NCBI GenBank assembly: GCA_016195915.1
Contig: JACPYS010000058.1
Span: 1 to 64,000 of the forward strand
Length of the DNA: 64,000 nt
Reading direction: 5' to 3'
DNA from: Betaproteobacteria bacterium
Lineage (GTDB): Bacteria > Pseudomonadota > Gammaproteobacteria > Burkholderiales > SG8-39
Every line of letters starts with the position of its first letter. Positions within the stretch are counted from its first letter, which is position 1. Positions 29,002 through 38,190 of this stretch are shown piece by piece. The position numbers and the translations under genes are program-made. Under the pieces are notes generated by a model. It made no database searches. It was given only the letters and a program-made list of their open reading frames with translations, and was not told the origin of the DNA.

Positions 29002-30128
29002 GCCGTAGCACCGTATTTGTCTGGATCACGCTCGCCGTCACGGCGCTCGCCTGCCTGTCGGGTTGCGGCAATGACGCGGCTTCAGCCAAGCGCTCCGCCG
29101 GCCCGGCCGCCGCAGTCCCCGTATCGGTAGAACCTGCGCAACAGCGAACCGTCCCCGTGATGGTCGAGGCGATCGGCAATGTGGAGGCCTTTTCGAGCGT
29201 TTCGATCAAGGCGCGCGTCGACGGCCAGATCGTCGCGGTCAATTTTACCGAAGGCAGGGAAGTGCGAAAGGGCGAGGCATTGTTCCGCATTGACGCTCGT
29301 CCCTTCGAGGCGTCGCTGCGCCAGGCGGAGGCGAACGCAATGCGCGACGCCGCGGCACGCGACCAGGCCCGCTCACAGGAACGCCGCTATCAGGAACTCC
29401 TCGAAAAGAACTTCGTCTCCAAGGAAGCGTACGCTCAGATTCGCACCAATGCAGCGGTCGCGGAGGCGACCGCGAAGGCGAGCGAAGCGGCGCTCGAGAA
29501 CGCGCGGCTGAATCTGGAGTATTGCACCATCGCCTCGCCGGTCGACGGGATTCCCGGCAAGATTCTGTTGCAGGTCGGCAATCTCGTGAAGGCCAATGAC
29601 ACCGCCGCGCTCGCGGTGATCAACCAGGTCAAGCCGGTATACGTCAATTTCGGCGTGCCGGAACAGGTACTCGTGGCGATTCGCAAGTACATGGCGGCCG
29701 GCACCCTCGCGGTCGGGGTGTCGGAGTCGAAATCGGGAACGTCGCTCGCGAACGGCAGCCTGGTATTCATCGATAACACCGTCGATCAGGCGACCGGCAC
29801 GATCCGCATGCGTGCGCAGTTCGACAACCGCGATATCGCGCTCTGGCCGGGACAGTTCGTCAACGTGCGCGTCAGGCTCTACGACGAGCCCAACGCGATT
29901 GCGGTACCGTCGCGGGCCGTGCAGACCGGACCGGTAGGCCAGTATGTCTATGTGGTGAACCCCGATATGGCCGCGGAGATCCGCGCGATCAGTGTCGCCC
30001 GCACCGAAGGTGATACGGTGATCATTGCCAAGGGGCTGAAGGACGGCGAGAAGGTTGTGGTGCGGGGAGCGCTGCGGCTGTCACCCGGCGCCAAGGTGAG
30101 CATCCAGCCCGACGCGAGCAAGGGATGA
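28995..30128 (+). CDS. RND efflux periplasmic adaptor (MexA/MdtA family lipoprotein)
   Basis: 377 residues from ATG 28995. The lipobox LACLSGCG anchors it in the inner membrane. Barrel-sandwich halves (SIKARVDGQIVAVNFTEG and CTIASPVDGIPGKILLQVG) flank an alpha-helical hairpin (AARDQARSQERRYQELLEKN). A beta-barrel and a membrane-proximal domain follow (LWPGQFVNVRVRL; AVPSRAVQTGPVGQYVYV). It overlaps the permease gene by ATGA. The subfamily matches MdtA-like adaptors; the substrate is unknown. Confidence 0.9.
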   Translation: MVSRSTVFVWITLAVTALACLSGCGNDAASAKRSAGPAAAVPVSVEPAQQRTVPVMVEAIGNVEAFSSVSIKARVDGQIVAVNFTEGREVRKGEALFRIDARPFEASLRQAEANAMRDAAARDQARSQERRYQELLEKNFVSKEAYAQIRTNAAVAEATAKASEAALENARLNLEYCTIASPVDGIPGKILLQVGNLVKANDTAALAVINQVKPVYVNFGVPEQVLVAIRKYMAAGTLAVGVSESKSGTSLANGSLVFIDNTVDQATGTIRMRAQFDNRDIALWPGQFVNVRVRLYDEPNAIAVPSRAVQTGPVGQYVYVVNPDMAAEIRAISVARTEGDTVIIAKGLKDGEKVVVRGALRLSPGAKVSIQPDASKG

Positions 30129-33100
30129 ACCTCTCCGAGCCGTTCATCCGCCGCCCGATCATGACCGTGCTGGTCATGGCCGGCATTCTGATCTTCGGCT
30201 CGGCAGCGTACCGCCTGCTGCCTGTAAGTACTTTGCCCAACGTAGATTTCCCCACCATCCAGGTCACCGCGGAACTTCCGGGCGCCAGCCCCGAAACGAT
30301 GGCCTCCGCGGTTGCCACCCCGCTCGAAAAGCAGTTCTCGACCATTGCCGGCATCGACGAGATGACCTCGGTGAGCGGGCAAGGCACCACAGCGATCACC
30401 ATCCAGTTCAGCCTCGAGCGAGACATCGACGCGGCCGCCCAGGACGTCAATTCCGCAATCGCCACCGCGGCGCGGCAATTGCCGCCGACGATGAGCACAC
30501 CGCCGACCTTCCGCAAGGTCAATCCGGGGGACTTCCCGGTGTATTTCCTCGCGCTCACTTCGGACACGATGCCGCTGTCCACCGTCAACGAGTACGCCGA
30601 AACCTTCCTCGCGCAGCGCATCTCGACGATCAATGGTGTGGCGCAGGTCCAAATCTTCGGCCAGCAGAAGTACGCGGTGCGCGTTCAGCTCGATCCAGGT
30701 GCGCTCGCGGCGCGCGGCGTGGGCATCAACGAGGTGCAGCAGGCCGTCGCGAGCGCCAACGTCAACCTGCCGACCGGCACGCTGTTCGGCAAGGATCGCA
30801 TGTTTGCGGTTCAGTCCACCGGTCAGCTCCCCGACGCGGCGGCATTCAGGTCGGTCATCGTCGCCTACCGCAACGGATCGCCGATCCGCCTGAACGAGCT
30901 CGGCCGCGTGATCGACGGCGTGCAGGCGGACAAGGTGGCCGCATGGTTCAAGGACAAGCGCGGCATCGTGCTGGCCATCCAGCGCCAACCCGGCGTGAAC
31001 ACGATCGAGGTGGTGGAGTCGATCAAGAAATTGCTGCCGACATTCCGTGCCGAGGTGCCTCCGGGCATCAACATCGACGTCCTGTTCGACCGCTCGGTCA
31101 GCATCCGTTCGTCCGTGCGGGAGGTCAACTTCACGCTGATGCTCGCCCTCGCGCTGGTGGTGATGGTGATCTTCGTGTTCCTGCGCAATATACCGGCGAC
31201 CATCATCCCGAGCATCGCGCTTCCGATGTCCATCATCGGCACGTTTTCGCTGATGTACGTATTCGGCTACAGCATCGACAACATCTCGTTGCTTGCGCTC
31301 ACGCTGTGCGTCGGTTTTGTAGTGGACGACGCGATCGTGATGCTGGAGAACATCAGCCGGCACGTCGAGATGGGCAAGGACGTGATGCAGGCGACGCTCG
31401 ACGGCTCGAAAGAGATCGCCTTCACCATCGTGTCGATGACGCTGTCGCTGGCGGCGGTCTTCATCCCGGTGTTTTTCATGGGCGGCATCCTCGGACGCCT
31501 GCTGCACGAGTTCGCGGTGGTGATCATCGTCGCGGTCCTGATTTCCGGCTTCATCTCGCTCACCCTCACCCCCATGATGTGCAGCCGCATCCTCAAGCCG
31601 CACTCTGCCCGTCAGCGCCACGGGGCAACCTACATGCTGTTCGAGAAGGGCTTCGATGCGATCCGTGACGCCTACGCCCGCAGCCTGCGCTGGGTGCTGG
31701 CGCACCAGGGCTTGACGCTGATCCTGTTCCTTGCGATCGTGGTCGCCACCGGTGTGCTGTTCGCGCGCGCGCCCAAGGGATTCCTGCCGAGCGAGGATTC
31801 GGGGCAGCTGTTTTGCATCACCGAGGGTCCCCAGGACATTTCCTTCGAGGGCATGGTCGCGCTGCAAGGCCAGGTCGCCGAGATCATCCGCACGGACCCG
31901 AACGTCGAGGCTCTGATGTCGTACGTCGGCGCGAGCAGCTTCAATCCGTCGATGAACAGCGGGCGCATGACCATCACGCTGAAGCCCTTCGGACAACGCA
32001 AGAATGCCGACGAAGTGGTGCGCGGGCTGCGGCCCAAGCTCGCGCGCCTGAACGGCATCAAGGCGTTCGTGCAGAACGTGCCCGCGATCCGCATCGGAGG
32101 CCGGCTGACCAAGGCGCCGTATCAGTTCGTGGTGCAGGGTGCGAGCACCGAAATGCTCTACGAGTGGGCGCCGCGCATCGAACGGAAGCTGCGCTCTTTA
32201 CCCGGCTTGGTGGACGTGACCAGCGACCTGGAGATCAGCAGGCCGCAGGTGATGGTGGAAATCCAGCGCGAGAGGGCATCGGCGCTTGGGGTATCCGCGC
32301 AGCAGATCCAGGCGGCGCTGAACAATGCCTACGGGTCGTCGCAGATATCCACCATCTACACCGCAACCAACCAGTACTGGGTGATCCTCGAACTCGAGCC
32401 GCGCTTCCAGACCGATCCTTCCGCGCTGCCGATGCTCTACGTGCGCTCCTCCACCGGCGCGCTGGTTCCACTCGACGCGCTCGCCAAGCTTTCGTTCGGC
32501 GTCGGTCCGCTGTCGGTGACCCACCTCGGCCAGCTTCCATCGGTGACGCTCGCGTTCGACTTGAGGCCGGGCGTAGCGCTTTCCCAGGCGATCGACCAGG
32601 TGCGCGGGGCCACCAGCGAGCTGCGGGTGCCGGCGACTCTCAACACCTCCTTCCAGGGAACCGCGCAGGCGTTCGAAAAGTCGCTGCAGGGTATGGGGAT
32701 CCTGCTGCTGCTGTCGATTCTCGTCATCTACCTCGTGCTCGGCGTTCTCTACGAAAGTTTCGTCCATCCTCTCACCATCCTGTCGGGTCTGCCGACCGCG
32801 GGCCTCGGTGCGCTGGTTACGCTGATGGCGTTCGGCGTGGAACTCAACATGTATGCGTTCGTGGGCATCATCATGCTCGTAGGCATCGTGAAGAAGAACG
32901 CGATCATGATGATCGACTTCGCGATCGAGGCGCAACGCAAGGAGGGCAAGACCCCGCGAGACGCGATCTACGAATCGGGCATCGTGCGCTTCCGGCCGAT
33001 CATGATGACCACCATGGCGGCGCTGATGGGCAGCCTGCCGATCGCCATCGGGTTTGGTGCCGGGGGTGGCGCGCGCATGCCGCTCGGACTCACGGTGGTC

Positions 33101-33280
33101 GGCGGCCTGGTCGTCTCGCAGTTCCTTACGCTCTACATCACGCCCGTGATTTACCTGTACTTCGAGCGCCTGCAGGTTTGGCTTTCGAGCCGCCGCCGGC
33201 TTAGCGAAACACCGACGCTCGAGCCTGCCGGGGGCGCAGCGCTTCCCGCCGGCCCGCTTGCCCCGCGCCAGAGCGAATAG
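30125..33280 (+). CDS. RND multidrug efflux permease (HAE-1 / MdtB-MdtC-like)
   Basis: A 1051-residue proton-driven inner-membrane pump with the usual two-fold layout: a membrane helix, a large periplasmic loop and a membrane bundle, twice. The N terminus NLSEPFIRRPIMTVLVMAGI is typical, and the conserved TM4 proton-relay motif LCVGFVVDDAIVMLENISR carries the two Asp. ELNMYAFVGIIMLVGIVKKNAIM is the TM10 equivalent. No outer-membrane factor gene lies nearby, so it must use a TolC-like channel encoded elsewhere. Substrates cannot be inferred. Confidence 0.92.
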   Translation: MNLSEPFIRRPIMTVLVMAGILIFGSAAYRLLPVSTLPNVDFPTIQVTAELPGASPETMASAVATPLEKQFSTIAGIDEMTSVSGQGTTAITIQFSLERDIDAAAQDVNSAIATAARQLPPTMSTPPTFRKVNPGDFPVYFLALTSDTMPLSTVNEYAETFLAQRISTINGVAQVQIFGQQKYAVRVQLDPGALAARGVGINEVQQAVASANVNLPTGTLFGKDRMFAVQSTGQLPDAAAFRSVIVAYRNGSPIRLNELGRVIDGVQADKVAAWFKDKRGIVLAIQRQPGVNTIEVVESIKKLLPTFRAEVPPGINIDVLFDRSVSIRSSVREVNFTLMLALALVVMVIFVFLRNIPATIIPSIALPMSIIGTFSLMYVFGYSIDNISLLALTLCVGFVVDDAIVMLENISRHVEMGKDVMQATLDGSKEIAFTIVSMTLSLAAVFIPVFFMGGILGRLLHEFAVVIIVAVLISGFISLTLTPMMCSRILKPHSARQRHGATYMLFEKGFDAIRDAYARSLRWVLAHQGLTLILFLAIVVATGVLFARAPKGFLPSEDSGQLFCITEGPQDISFEGMVALQGQVAEIIRTDPNVEALMSYVGASSFNPSMNSGRMTITLKPFGQRKNADEVVRGLRPKLARLNGIKAFVQNVPAIRIGGRLTKAPYQFVVQGASTEMLYEWAPRIERKLRSLPGLVDVTSDLEISRPQVMVEIQRERASALGVSAQQIQAALNNAYGSSQISTIYTATNQYWVILELEPRFQTDPSALPMLYVRSSTGALVPLDALAKLSFGVGPLSVTHLGQLPSVTLAFDLRPGVALSQAIDQVRGATSELRVPATLNTSFQGTAQAFEKSLQGMGILLLLSILVIYLVLGVLYESFVHPLTILSGLPTAGLGALVTLMAFGVELNMYAFVGIIMLVGIVKKNAIMMIDFAIEAQRKEGKTPRDAIYESGIVRFRPIMMTTMAALMGSLPIAIGFGAGGGARMPLGLTVVGGLVVSQFLTLYITPVIYLYFERLQVWLSSRRRLSETPTLEPAGGAALPAGPLAPRQSE

Positions 33281-33315
33281 CGAGGGGGGTACGGGGGAAT
33301 CCGGGTTCCTCTGCG

Positions 33316-34857
33316 CTAAATCCGGAATTCGATCAGAAACGGCCCGCGTCGCGCGCAGGCGGCGCGAAACACGTCTGCGAATCCCTCCAGCGTATCGACC
33401 CGCGCTGCCTCCACGCCCATGCCGTTTGCAAGCAGCCGCCAATCGAGCTCGGGCCGCCCGAGGTCGAACAACTCCTCGGAGACGGGCCCGGGCCTGGCGC
33501 CGACCGCAGCGAGTTCGCCGCGCAGGATCGCATAGGAACGGTTGGCAAAGATCACGTTCACGACGTCGAGGCGCTCGCGCGCCTGTGTCCAGAGCGACTG
33601 CAGCGAATACATGCCGCCCCCGTCCGCCTGCAGGCAGACTACCTTGCGCTCGCGGCAGGCGATCGCGGCGCCGGTGGCCGCAGGAAAGCCGTGGCCAATC
33701 GCGCCGCCGGTCACCTGAATCCAGTCGTGCGGCTCGGCGGCAAAAGTCGGCGCGAGCAATGCGCGTCCGGAGGTGACCGCGTCCTCCGCGACGATCGCAT
33801 CTTCCGGAAGAAGCGCCGCAAGCGTCAAAGCGAAGGCGTCCGGCTTGAATACGCCGCGTTGCGCCTCCGGCTTCGGACCGGGGTCCGGAATCGCAGCCTC
33901 GCGCGGCGCCCCCAGTTCATCCGCGAGCGCTTCCAGTGCGCCAATTACATCCTGCTCAGCGCGTGCCAGCATGTGCACCGTGCAGTCAGCCGGCCAAAGC
34001 GTGCTAGGTTTTCCCGGGTAGGCGAAAAATCCCACCGGCGGCCTGGCGCCGCACAACACGAGGTGTTTGGTACCGGCGAGCACGCCGAGTGCGAGGTCGA
34101 TGACATACGGTATGCGATCGACGGGCACGCGCCCGCGGCCACGCGCCATGCGCGCCACCTGTGTCGGGGTGCGCAACCTGGCGCCGGTGACTTGCGCGAC
34201 TCGCTGGGCGGCGCGCAGACCTTGCTCGCTCAATGCCGGGCCGGAGAGGAGCAGCATTCCCGCCACACCGGAGCACAGCGCCCGGGCGATCGTGCGAACG
34301 TTGTCCAGAGCCGGCATGGCGCGCGAGGGCGGCGCAAGCGGCTCCGAGACCGTACCGCCCTCGTTCCAGGCGCAATCGGCGGGCAACACCAGGGTTGCAA
34401 TCTGCCCGGGCGCGCTCAACGCCGCATGCACCGCGGCCGCTGCGTCCTTACCCAGGGTCGAAGCAGCGGACGCAGTGCGAACCCATTGCGATACACAGCG
34501 CGCAAGGCCCTCGGTGTCGGACGCAAGCGGAGCATCGTGCACCCGGTGCCAGGTCGCATGATCGCCGACGATATTCACCACCGGGGTGAACGCCCGCTTG
34601 GCGTTGTGCAGATTCGCTATACCGTTGGCCAAGCCGGGCCCGCAGTGCAGCAGTGTCGCGGCGGGTCTGCCCGTCATGCGGCCGTAACCGTCGGCACTAC
34701 CGGTGACCACGGTTTCGGCGAGGCCGAGCACGCAGTGCAAGCCGGGCACCTTGTCGAGGGCCGCGACAAAATGCATCTCGGAGGTACCGGGATTCGCGAA
34801 TACGGTGTCCACGCCGCAGGCGACCAGTGTTCGAGCGAGGCATTCGGCTCCGTTCAT
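33316..34857 (-). CDS. Thiamine diphosphate-dependent enzyme of the acetolactate synthase / benzoylformate decarboxylase type
   Basis: 513 residues with three ThDP-enzyme domains. The Pyr domain has the cofactor-activating Glu in VLGLAETVVTGSADGYGR. The middle domain is short. The PP domain has the Mg/ThDP motif QADGGGMYSLQSLW ending in IFANRSYAIL. It is shorter than IlvB and is not linked to an ilvN regulatory gene, so a catabolic 2-oxoacid decarboxylase/lyase is likelier than branched-chain synthesis. It overlaps msrQ by 4 bp. The substrate is not assignable. Confidence 0.82.
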   Translation of the reverse strand: MNGAECLARTLVACGVDTVFANPGTSEMHFVAALDKVPGLHCVLGLAETVVTGSADGYGRMTGRPAATLLHCGPGLANGIANLHNAKRAFTPVVNIVGDHATWHRVHDAPLASDTEGLARCVSQWVRTASAASTLGKDAAAAVHAALSAPGQIATLVLPADCAWNEGGTVSEPLAPPSRAMPALDNVRTIARALCSGVAGMLLLSGPALSEQGLRAAQRVAQVTGARLRTPTQVARMARGRGRVPVDRIPYVIDLALGVLAGTKHLVLCGARPPVGFFAYPGKPSTLWPADCTVHMLARAEQDVIGALEALADELGAPREAAIPDPGPKPEAQRGVFKPDAFALTLAALLPEDAIVAEDAVTSGRALLAPTFAAEPHDWIQVTGGAIGHGFPAATGAAIACRERKVVCLQADGGGMYSLQSLWTQARERLDVVNVIFANRSYAILRGELAAVGARPGPVSEELFDLGRPELDWRLLANGMGVEAARVDTLEGFADVFRAACARRGPFLIEFRI

Positions 34858-35492
34858 GATCGGCTTCCCGTTGACGAGGGCTGGATGTTAACCGGCGCTT
34901 CGCGCAGCCGCCACGCCAGACGCACGCCCAGCAATAACGCCAGCACCGCAGCAAAGATCAGCGGTTCGGTGATGTCGCGTTTCACCAGCCACCAGTAGTG
35001 CAGCACCCCGAGCGTCGCAATCGCGTAGACCAGCCGGTGCAGCCGCTGCCAGTTGCGCCCCAGGCGGCGCAGCATGGCATCTGTGGACGTGGCGGCAAGC
35101 GGCAACAGCAATACGAATGCGGAGAATCCGACGGTGACGAACGGGCGTTTGACCACGTCCTTGCCGATTTCCATCACGTCGAACCAATGGTCGAACCAGA
35201 TGAAAGCGGTGAAATGCCAGCAGGCGTAGAAGAACGCATACAGCCCGAGCATGCGGCGCAACCGCAACAGCCAACCCATCCCCGTAATGCGGCGCAGCGG
35301 CGTCACCATCAGCGTGGCCATTAGGAACGCGAGCGTCCACCAGCCGGTGGAGCGGCTGATGGTCTCGATCGGATTCGCCCCGAGCGTATTGGCAAACGCG
35401 CCGTAGAGCAACCTTGAAAACGGCACCAGGCAGGTTGCGAACAACACCGCCTTGATCGCCGTCAGCTGCGACGGTTTCGGCTGCGGCATCAC
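34854..35492 (-). CDS. msrQ: Haem-binding membrane subunit of the MsrPQ methionine sulfoxide reductase
   Basis: A 212-residue protein with about six membrane helices (ferric-reductase-like fold) that passes quinone electrons to MsrP. His residues expected to bind haem occur in ACWHFTAFIWFDH and in RLHRLVYAIATLGVLHYWW. The family motif RRMLGLYAFFYACWHF is present. It follows msrP by 7 bp and overlaps the next gene by ATGA. Confidence 0.92.
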   Translation of the reverse strand: MMPQPKPSQLTAIKAVLFATCLVPFSRLLYGAFANTLGANPIETISRSTGWWTLAFLMATLMVTPLRRITGMGWLLRLRRMLGLYAFFYACWHFTAFIWFDHWFDVMEIGKDVVKRPFVTVGFSAFVLLLPLAATSTDAMLRRLGRNWQRLHRLVYAIATLGVLHYWWLVKRDITEPLIFAAVLALLLGVRLAWRLREAPVNIQPSSTGSRS

Positions 35493-35499
35493 CGGCCGT

Positions 35500-36459
35500 T
35501 CAGAAATTCTTCTTCAGGTCCATCCCGGCGTACAGGCCCGCGACCTGCTCGGCGTAGCCGTTGAACGGGAGCGTCTTTCGCTTGGGCTGGAAGAAACCGT
35601 CCTCGCCGATGCGCCGTTCGCTCGCCTGGCTCCAGCGCGGATGATCGACCGCAGGATTGACGTTGGAGTAGAAACCGTACTCGTGCGCGGCAGCGACGTT
35701 CCATGAGGTCGCCGGCTGATGCTCGGTGAACAGGATCTTCACGATCGACTTGCCGCTCTTGAATCCGTATTTCCACGGCACCACCATGCGCACGGGCGCC
35801 CCGTTCTGGTTGGGCAGCACCTCGCCGTAGAGCCCGAAGCCGAGCAGCGCGAGCGGATGCATCGCCTCGTCCAGACGCAGCGCCTCGACATACGGCCAGT
35901 CGAGCACCGGCAGGCGCAACCCGACCATGGATGCGGGATCGGTATGGGTGACGAACGCGATGTACTTTGCGCGCCCGGTCGGCTCGACGCGCCTGATCAG
36001 TTCCGCGATCGGATAGCCGACCCAGGGAATCACCATCGACCATCCTTCGACGCAGCGCATGCGGTAGATCCGCTCTTCCATGGGCGCGAGCTTGAGAAGT
36101 TCGTCGATGTCGAAGACTTTCTTCCGCCGCACCTCGCCTTCGACCGCCACCGTCCACGGCCGCGTCGCCATCTTGTGCGCGAACTGCGCCGGCTGGGACT
36201 TGTCGGTGCCAAACTCGTAGAAATTGTTGTAGCTTGTGACGTCCTTGTAGGGCGTCAGCTTTTCAATCGCGCTGTAGCCGCTCCTCGCGCCGGCAAGTCT
36301 TGCGGCGGCGGGGTTCTGCGCGAGCAGCTCGCCCGCGGGAAATGCACTGCCTGCAAGCCCGAGCGCAGCCGCGCGGCGCAAGAATACACGCCGCCCCTCG
36401 TAGCATTCGCGCCGGGTGATTTCCGAGGGAAGGATCTCGGTGGGCGTGCGGATGCGCAT
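35500..36459 (-). CDS. msrP: Protein-methionine-sulfoxide reductase catalytic subunit, molybdopterin-dependent
   Basis: 319 residues from ATG 36459. A Tat signal ([16 protein letters not shown]) exports the folded molybdoenzyme to the periplasm, where it repairs oxidised methionines. The Mo-ligand Cys is in [17 protein letters not shown], and downstream family motifs are [21 protein letters not shown] and [19 protein letters not shown]. Upstream in-frame codons come from the anti-sigma gene in another frame and are excluded. It begins 20 bp after the anti-sigma gene. Confidence 0.93.
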   Translation of the reverse strand: MRIRTPTEILPSEITRRECYEGRRVFLRRAAALGLAGSAFPAGELLAQNPAAARLAGARSGYSAIEKLTPYKDVTSYNNFYEFGTDKSQPAQFAHKMATRPWTVAVEGEVRRKKVFDIDELLKLAPMEERIYRMRCVEGWSMVIPWVGYPIAELIRRVEPTGRAKYIAFVTHTDPASMVGLRLPVLDWPYVEALRLDEAMHPLALLGFGLYGEVLPNQNGAPVRMVVPWKYGFKSGKSIVKILFTEHQPATSWNVAAAHEYGFYSNVNPAVDHPRWSQASERRIGEDGFFQPKRKTLPFNGYAEQVAGLYAGMDLKKNF

Positions 36460-36479
36460 TTCGGCGTTCCCCGCGCGTT

Positions 36480-37247
36480 TCAGGGATTGAGCTGCCGATA
36501 GACCTGCGACGCGACGGCGTAAAGTTCTTCGCGTTCGAGCTCGCCGGAAAGCGCGTAGCCGAAGCTGCGGTCGATCCAGTAGAACACCCCGATCTTCCCC
36601 TCGCGTGCGTAGCGGAACGCTGTCTCCGCGCCCGAACCCGGTTCGTTGCGCACGTAGAGCGTGAGCCGCCGTCCGGACTCGTTCTGGTACATGAACTGTG
36701 CCACCGGGCCGCTCTCGCCGGGAAGCAAGCGCCCGCCCACGAGGGGAAAGCCTGCAAGACGCGGGGCACGCACGCTCCCGCCGAGACGCTTGGAAAGCCA
36801 CGCCACCAGGTGCGCCTCCTGGTCCGCGCCGACTTCGACCGGATGACGCACCTCGGGTGTATAGGTCGCGTGCGCCACCGCCGCCTGGCGCGCGATGCCC
36901 GGAGCGGCGCGCGCCACCGGTGAATTCCACGCGTGCAATTGCCAACCCGCAGTAGCGCCGACCGCGAGCCCGAGTACAATCCAACCTGCCGCCAACCCCC
37001 AGCGCGCCAGGCGCGCGCGCATTGCACCACGGATTCCCTCGGCTGCGTGCACCAACCGCGCGGGCGGCGGTTCGGCAAGCACGTCGGCATGCAGCTCCCG
37101 CAAGGCATCGCGTTGGGTGCGATAGGCGGCCAGGCGCGAAGTTTCTTCCGGGCGCGCCGCAAGGTAAGCCTCCACGTCGGCGCGCCGCGCCTCGGGCAGC
37201 TGGCCGTCGACGTAGGCCTGCAGATCGGTTTCAGTCACGTCGTCCAT
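36480..37247 (-). CDS. Membrane anti-sigma factor
   Basis: 255 residues. The N-terminal cytoplasmic part ([22 protein letters not shown]) is the short anti-sigma zinc-finger-like helical fold but contains no Cys, so the HxxxCxxC zinc motif is absent. One membrane helix ([20 protein letters not shown]) leads to a periplasmic domain of about 145 residues ([20 protein letters not shown]). It would hold the adjacent ECF sigma factor inactive until an envelope signal arrives. It starts 4 bp after the sigma gene. Confidence 0.85.
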   Translation of the reverse strand: MDDVTETDLQAYVDGQLPEARRADVEAYLAARPEETSRLAAYRTQRDALRELHADVLAEPPPARLVHAAEGIRGAMRARLARWGLAAGWIVLGLAVGATAGWQLHAWNSPVARAAPGIARQAAVAHATYTPEVRHPVEVGADQEAHLVAWLSKRLGGSVRAPRLAGFPLVGGRLLPGESGPVAQFMYQNESGRRLTLYVRNEPGSGAETAFRYAREGKIGVFYWIDRSFGYALSGELEREELYAVASQVYRQLNP

Positions 37248-37251
37248 TGCT

Positions 37252-37752
37252 TCACTTGACCCGCTTGAGCCTGACCGCCGCCTGCGGGCCGTGCATCAGA
37301 ACCCGCAGCCGCTCGCGTCCGCGCGAAAGGCGCGACATCACCGTGCCGATCGGAATCCCGAGGGTCGCGGCAGCTTCTGTGTAGCTCATGTCTTCGAGCG
37401 CCACCAGCAGAAGCACCTCGCGCTGTTCGACGGGCAAGTCCGCGAGCGCGCGCTCCAGGTCGCGCAATTCGAGCAAACCGTTTTCCGCCGGCCTGAATTG
37501 CGCTTCCGGCGCATCTTCGTCGAACTCCGAATGCACCCGTAGAGCGCGCGCCCGGTTAGCGTTGACATTGTGCATCACCGTAAACAGCCACGCGCGCAGG
37601 TCGGTGCCGCGCTGCCACAGATGAAACCTGGCCCAGGCGCGCTCGAGCGTGTCCTGGACCAGGTCATCCGCGCTCGCGCGATCGCCAACCAGCGCGCGCG
37701 CGTAACGCCGCAGCCGCGGAATCAGGGCGACGAATTCGGCGGCGTGCATCAC
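37252..37752 (-). CDS. ECF-family RNA polymerase sigma factor
   Basis: A 166-residue two-domain sigma factor. Region 2 contains ADDLVQDTLERAWARFHLW and TDLRAWLFTVMHNVNANRAR. Region 4 helix-turn-helix is LPVEQREVLLLVALEDMSYTEAAATL with IPIGTVMSRLSRGRERL. The first gene of a cistron series sigma / anti-sigma / msrP / msrQ, so it probably controls oxidative repair of periplasmic proteins (as known for hypochlorite responses elsewhere; inferred here). Confidence 0.9.
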   Translation of the reverse strand: MMHAAEFVALIPRLRRYARALVGDRASADDLVQDTLERAWARFHLWQRGTDLRAWLFTVMHNVNANRARALRVHSEFDEDAPEAQFRPAENGLLELRDLERALADLPVEQREVLLLVALEDMSYTEAAATLGIPIGTVMSRLSRGRERLRVLMHGPQAAVRLKRVK

Positions 37753-37779
37753 GCTATCGCGGGAGAGGCACGCTGCCTC

Positions 37780-38112
37780 TTACTTCGCGCGAAACTCGTC
37801 GTGGCAACCACCGCAAGCCTTGCCGACGTCCCCTGCCGCCGCCATCATCGCTTTCGCGAACGCGATCACGCGCCGGGGTCGGTACAGAAAATCCGTGAAC
37901 CGCGCCGTCGTGCTTCCAATCAGGCCCCACAGAATCCGGAATACGACCAGCCTGAGAATTGCGTACCCCGAGCGCATGTGCCAGAGCATCGCGTTGCCGC
38001 CGGTGAGACCCGTCGCAACCGACGTCGTCATCAGCGCAACGAGCAGCCAATGAAACACGCGGACCGGCAGGTCCCAGACACGCACGAATTGGGGCAGGCG
38101 TTCATCCATCAA
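37780..38112 (-). CDS. Chimera: cytochrome b561 N-terminal half joined to cytochrome c' C-terminal haem helix
   Basis: 110 residues. Residues 1-~85 match the start of a cytochrome b561: RVFHWLLVALMTTSVATG (helix 1 with a His), WHMRSGYAILRLVVFRILWGLIGS (helix 2 region, second His) and the cytoplasmic RPRRV motif. The last ~23 residues (AAAGDVGKACGGCHDEFRAK) are the end of a cytochrome c', including the CxxCH haem site. The junction has no linker, and the second half of b561 and the first three helices of c' are missing. The frame is open, so this is either a deletion remnant of two adjacent genes or a working small fusion. The CxxCH would face the wrong side or lack its bundle, which favours a remnant. 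Confidence 0.65.
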   Translation of the reverse strand: MMDERLPQFVRVWDLPVRVFHWLLVALMTTSVATGLTGGNAMLWHMRSGYAILRLVVFRILWGLIGSTTARFTDFLYRPRRVIAFAKAMMAAAGDVGKACGGCHDEFRAK

Positions 38113-38190
38113 TCTCTCCTGGAGTGAACAGTCGCGACGCGGGGTTTATTCCGTCCTCGATCACCGGGGACGCGAAAAGGGGGCGCGCGG

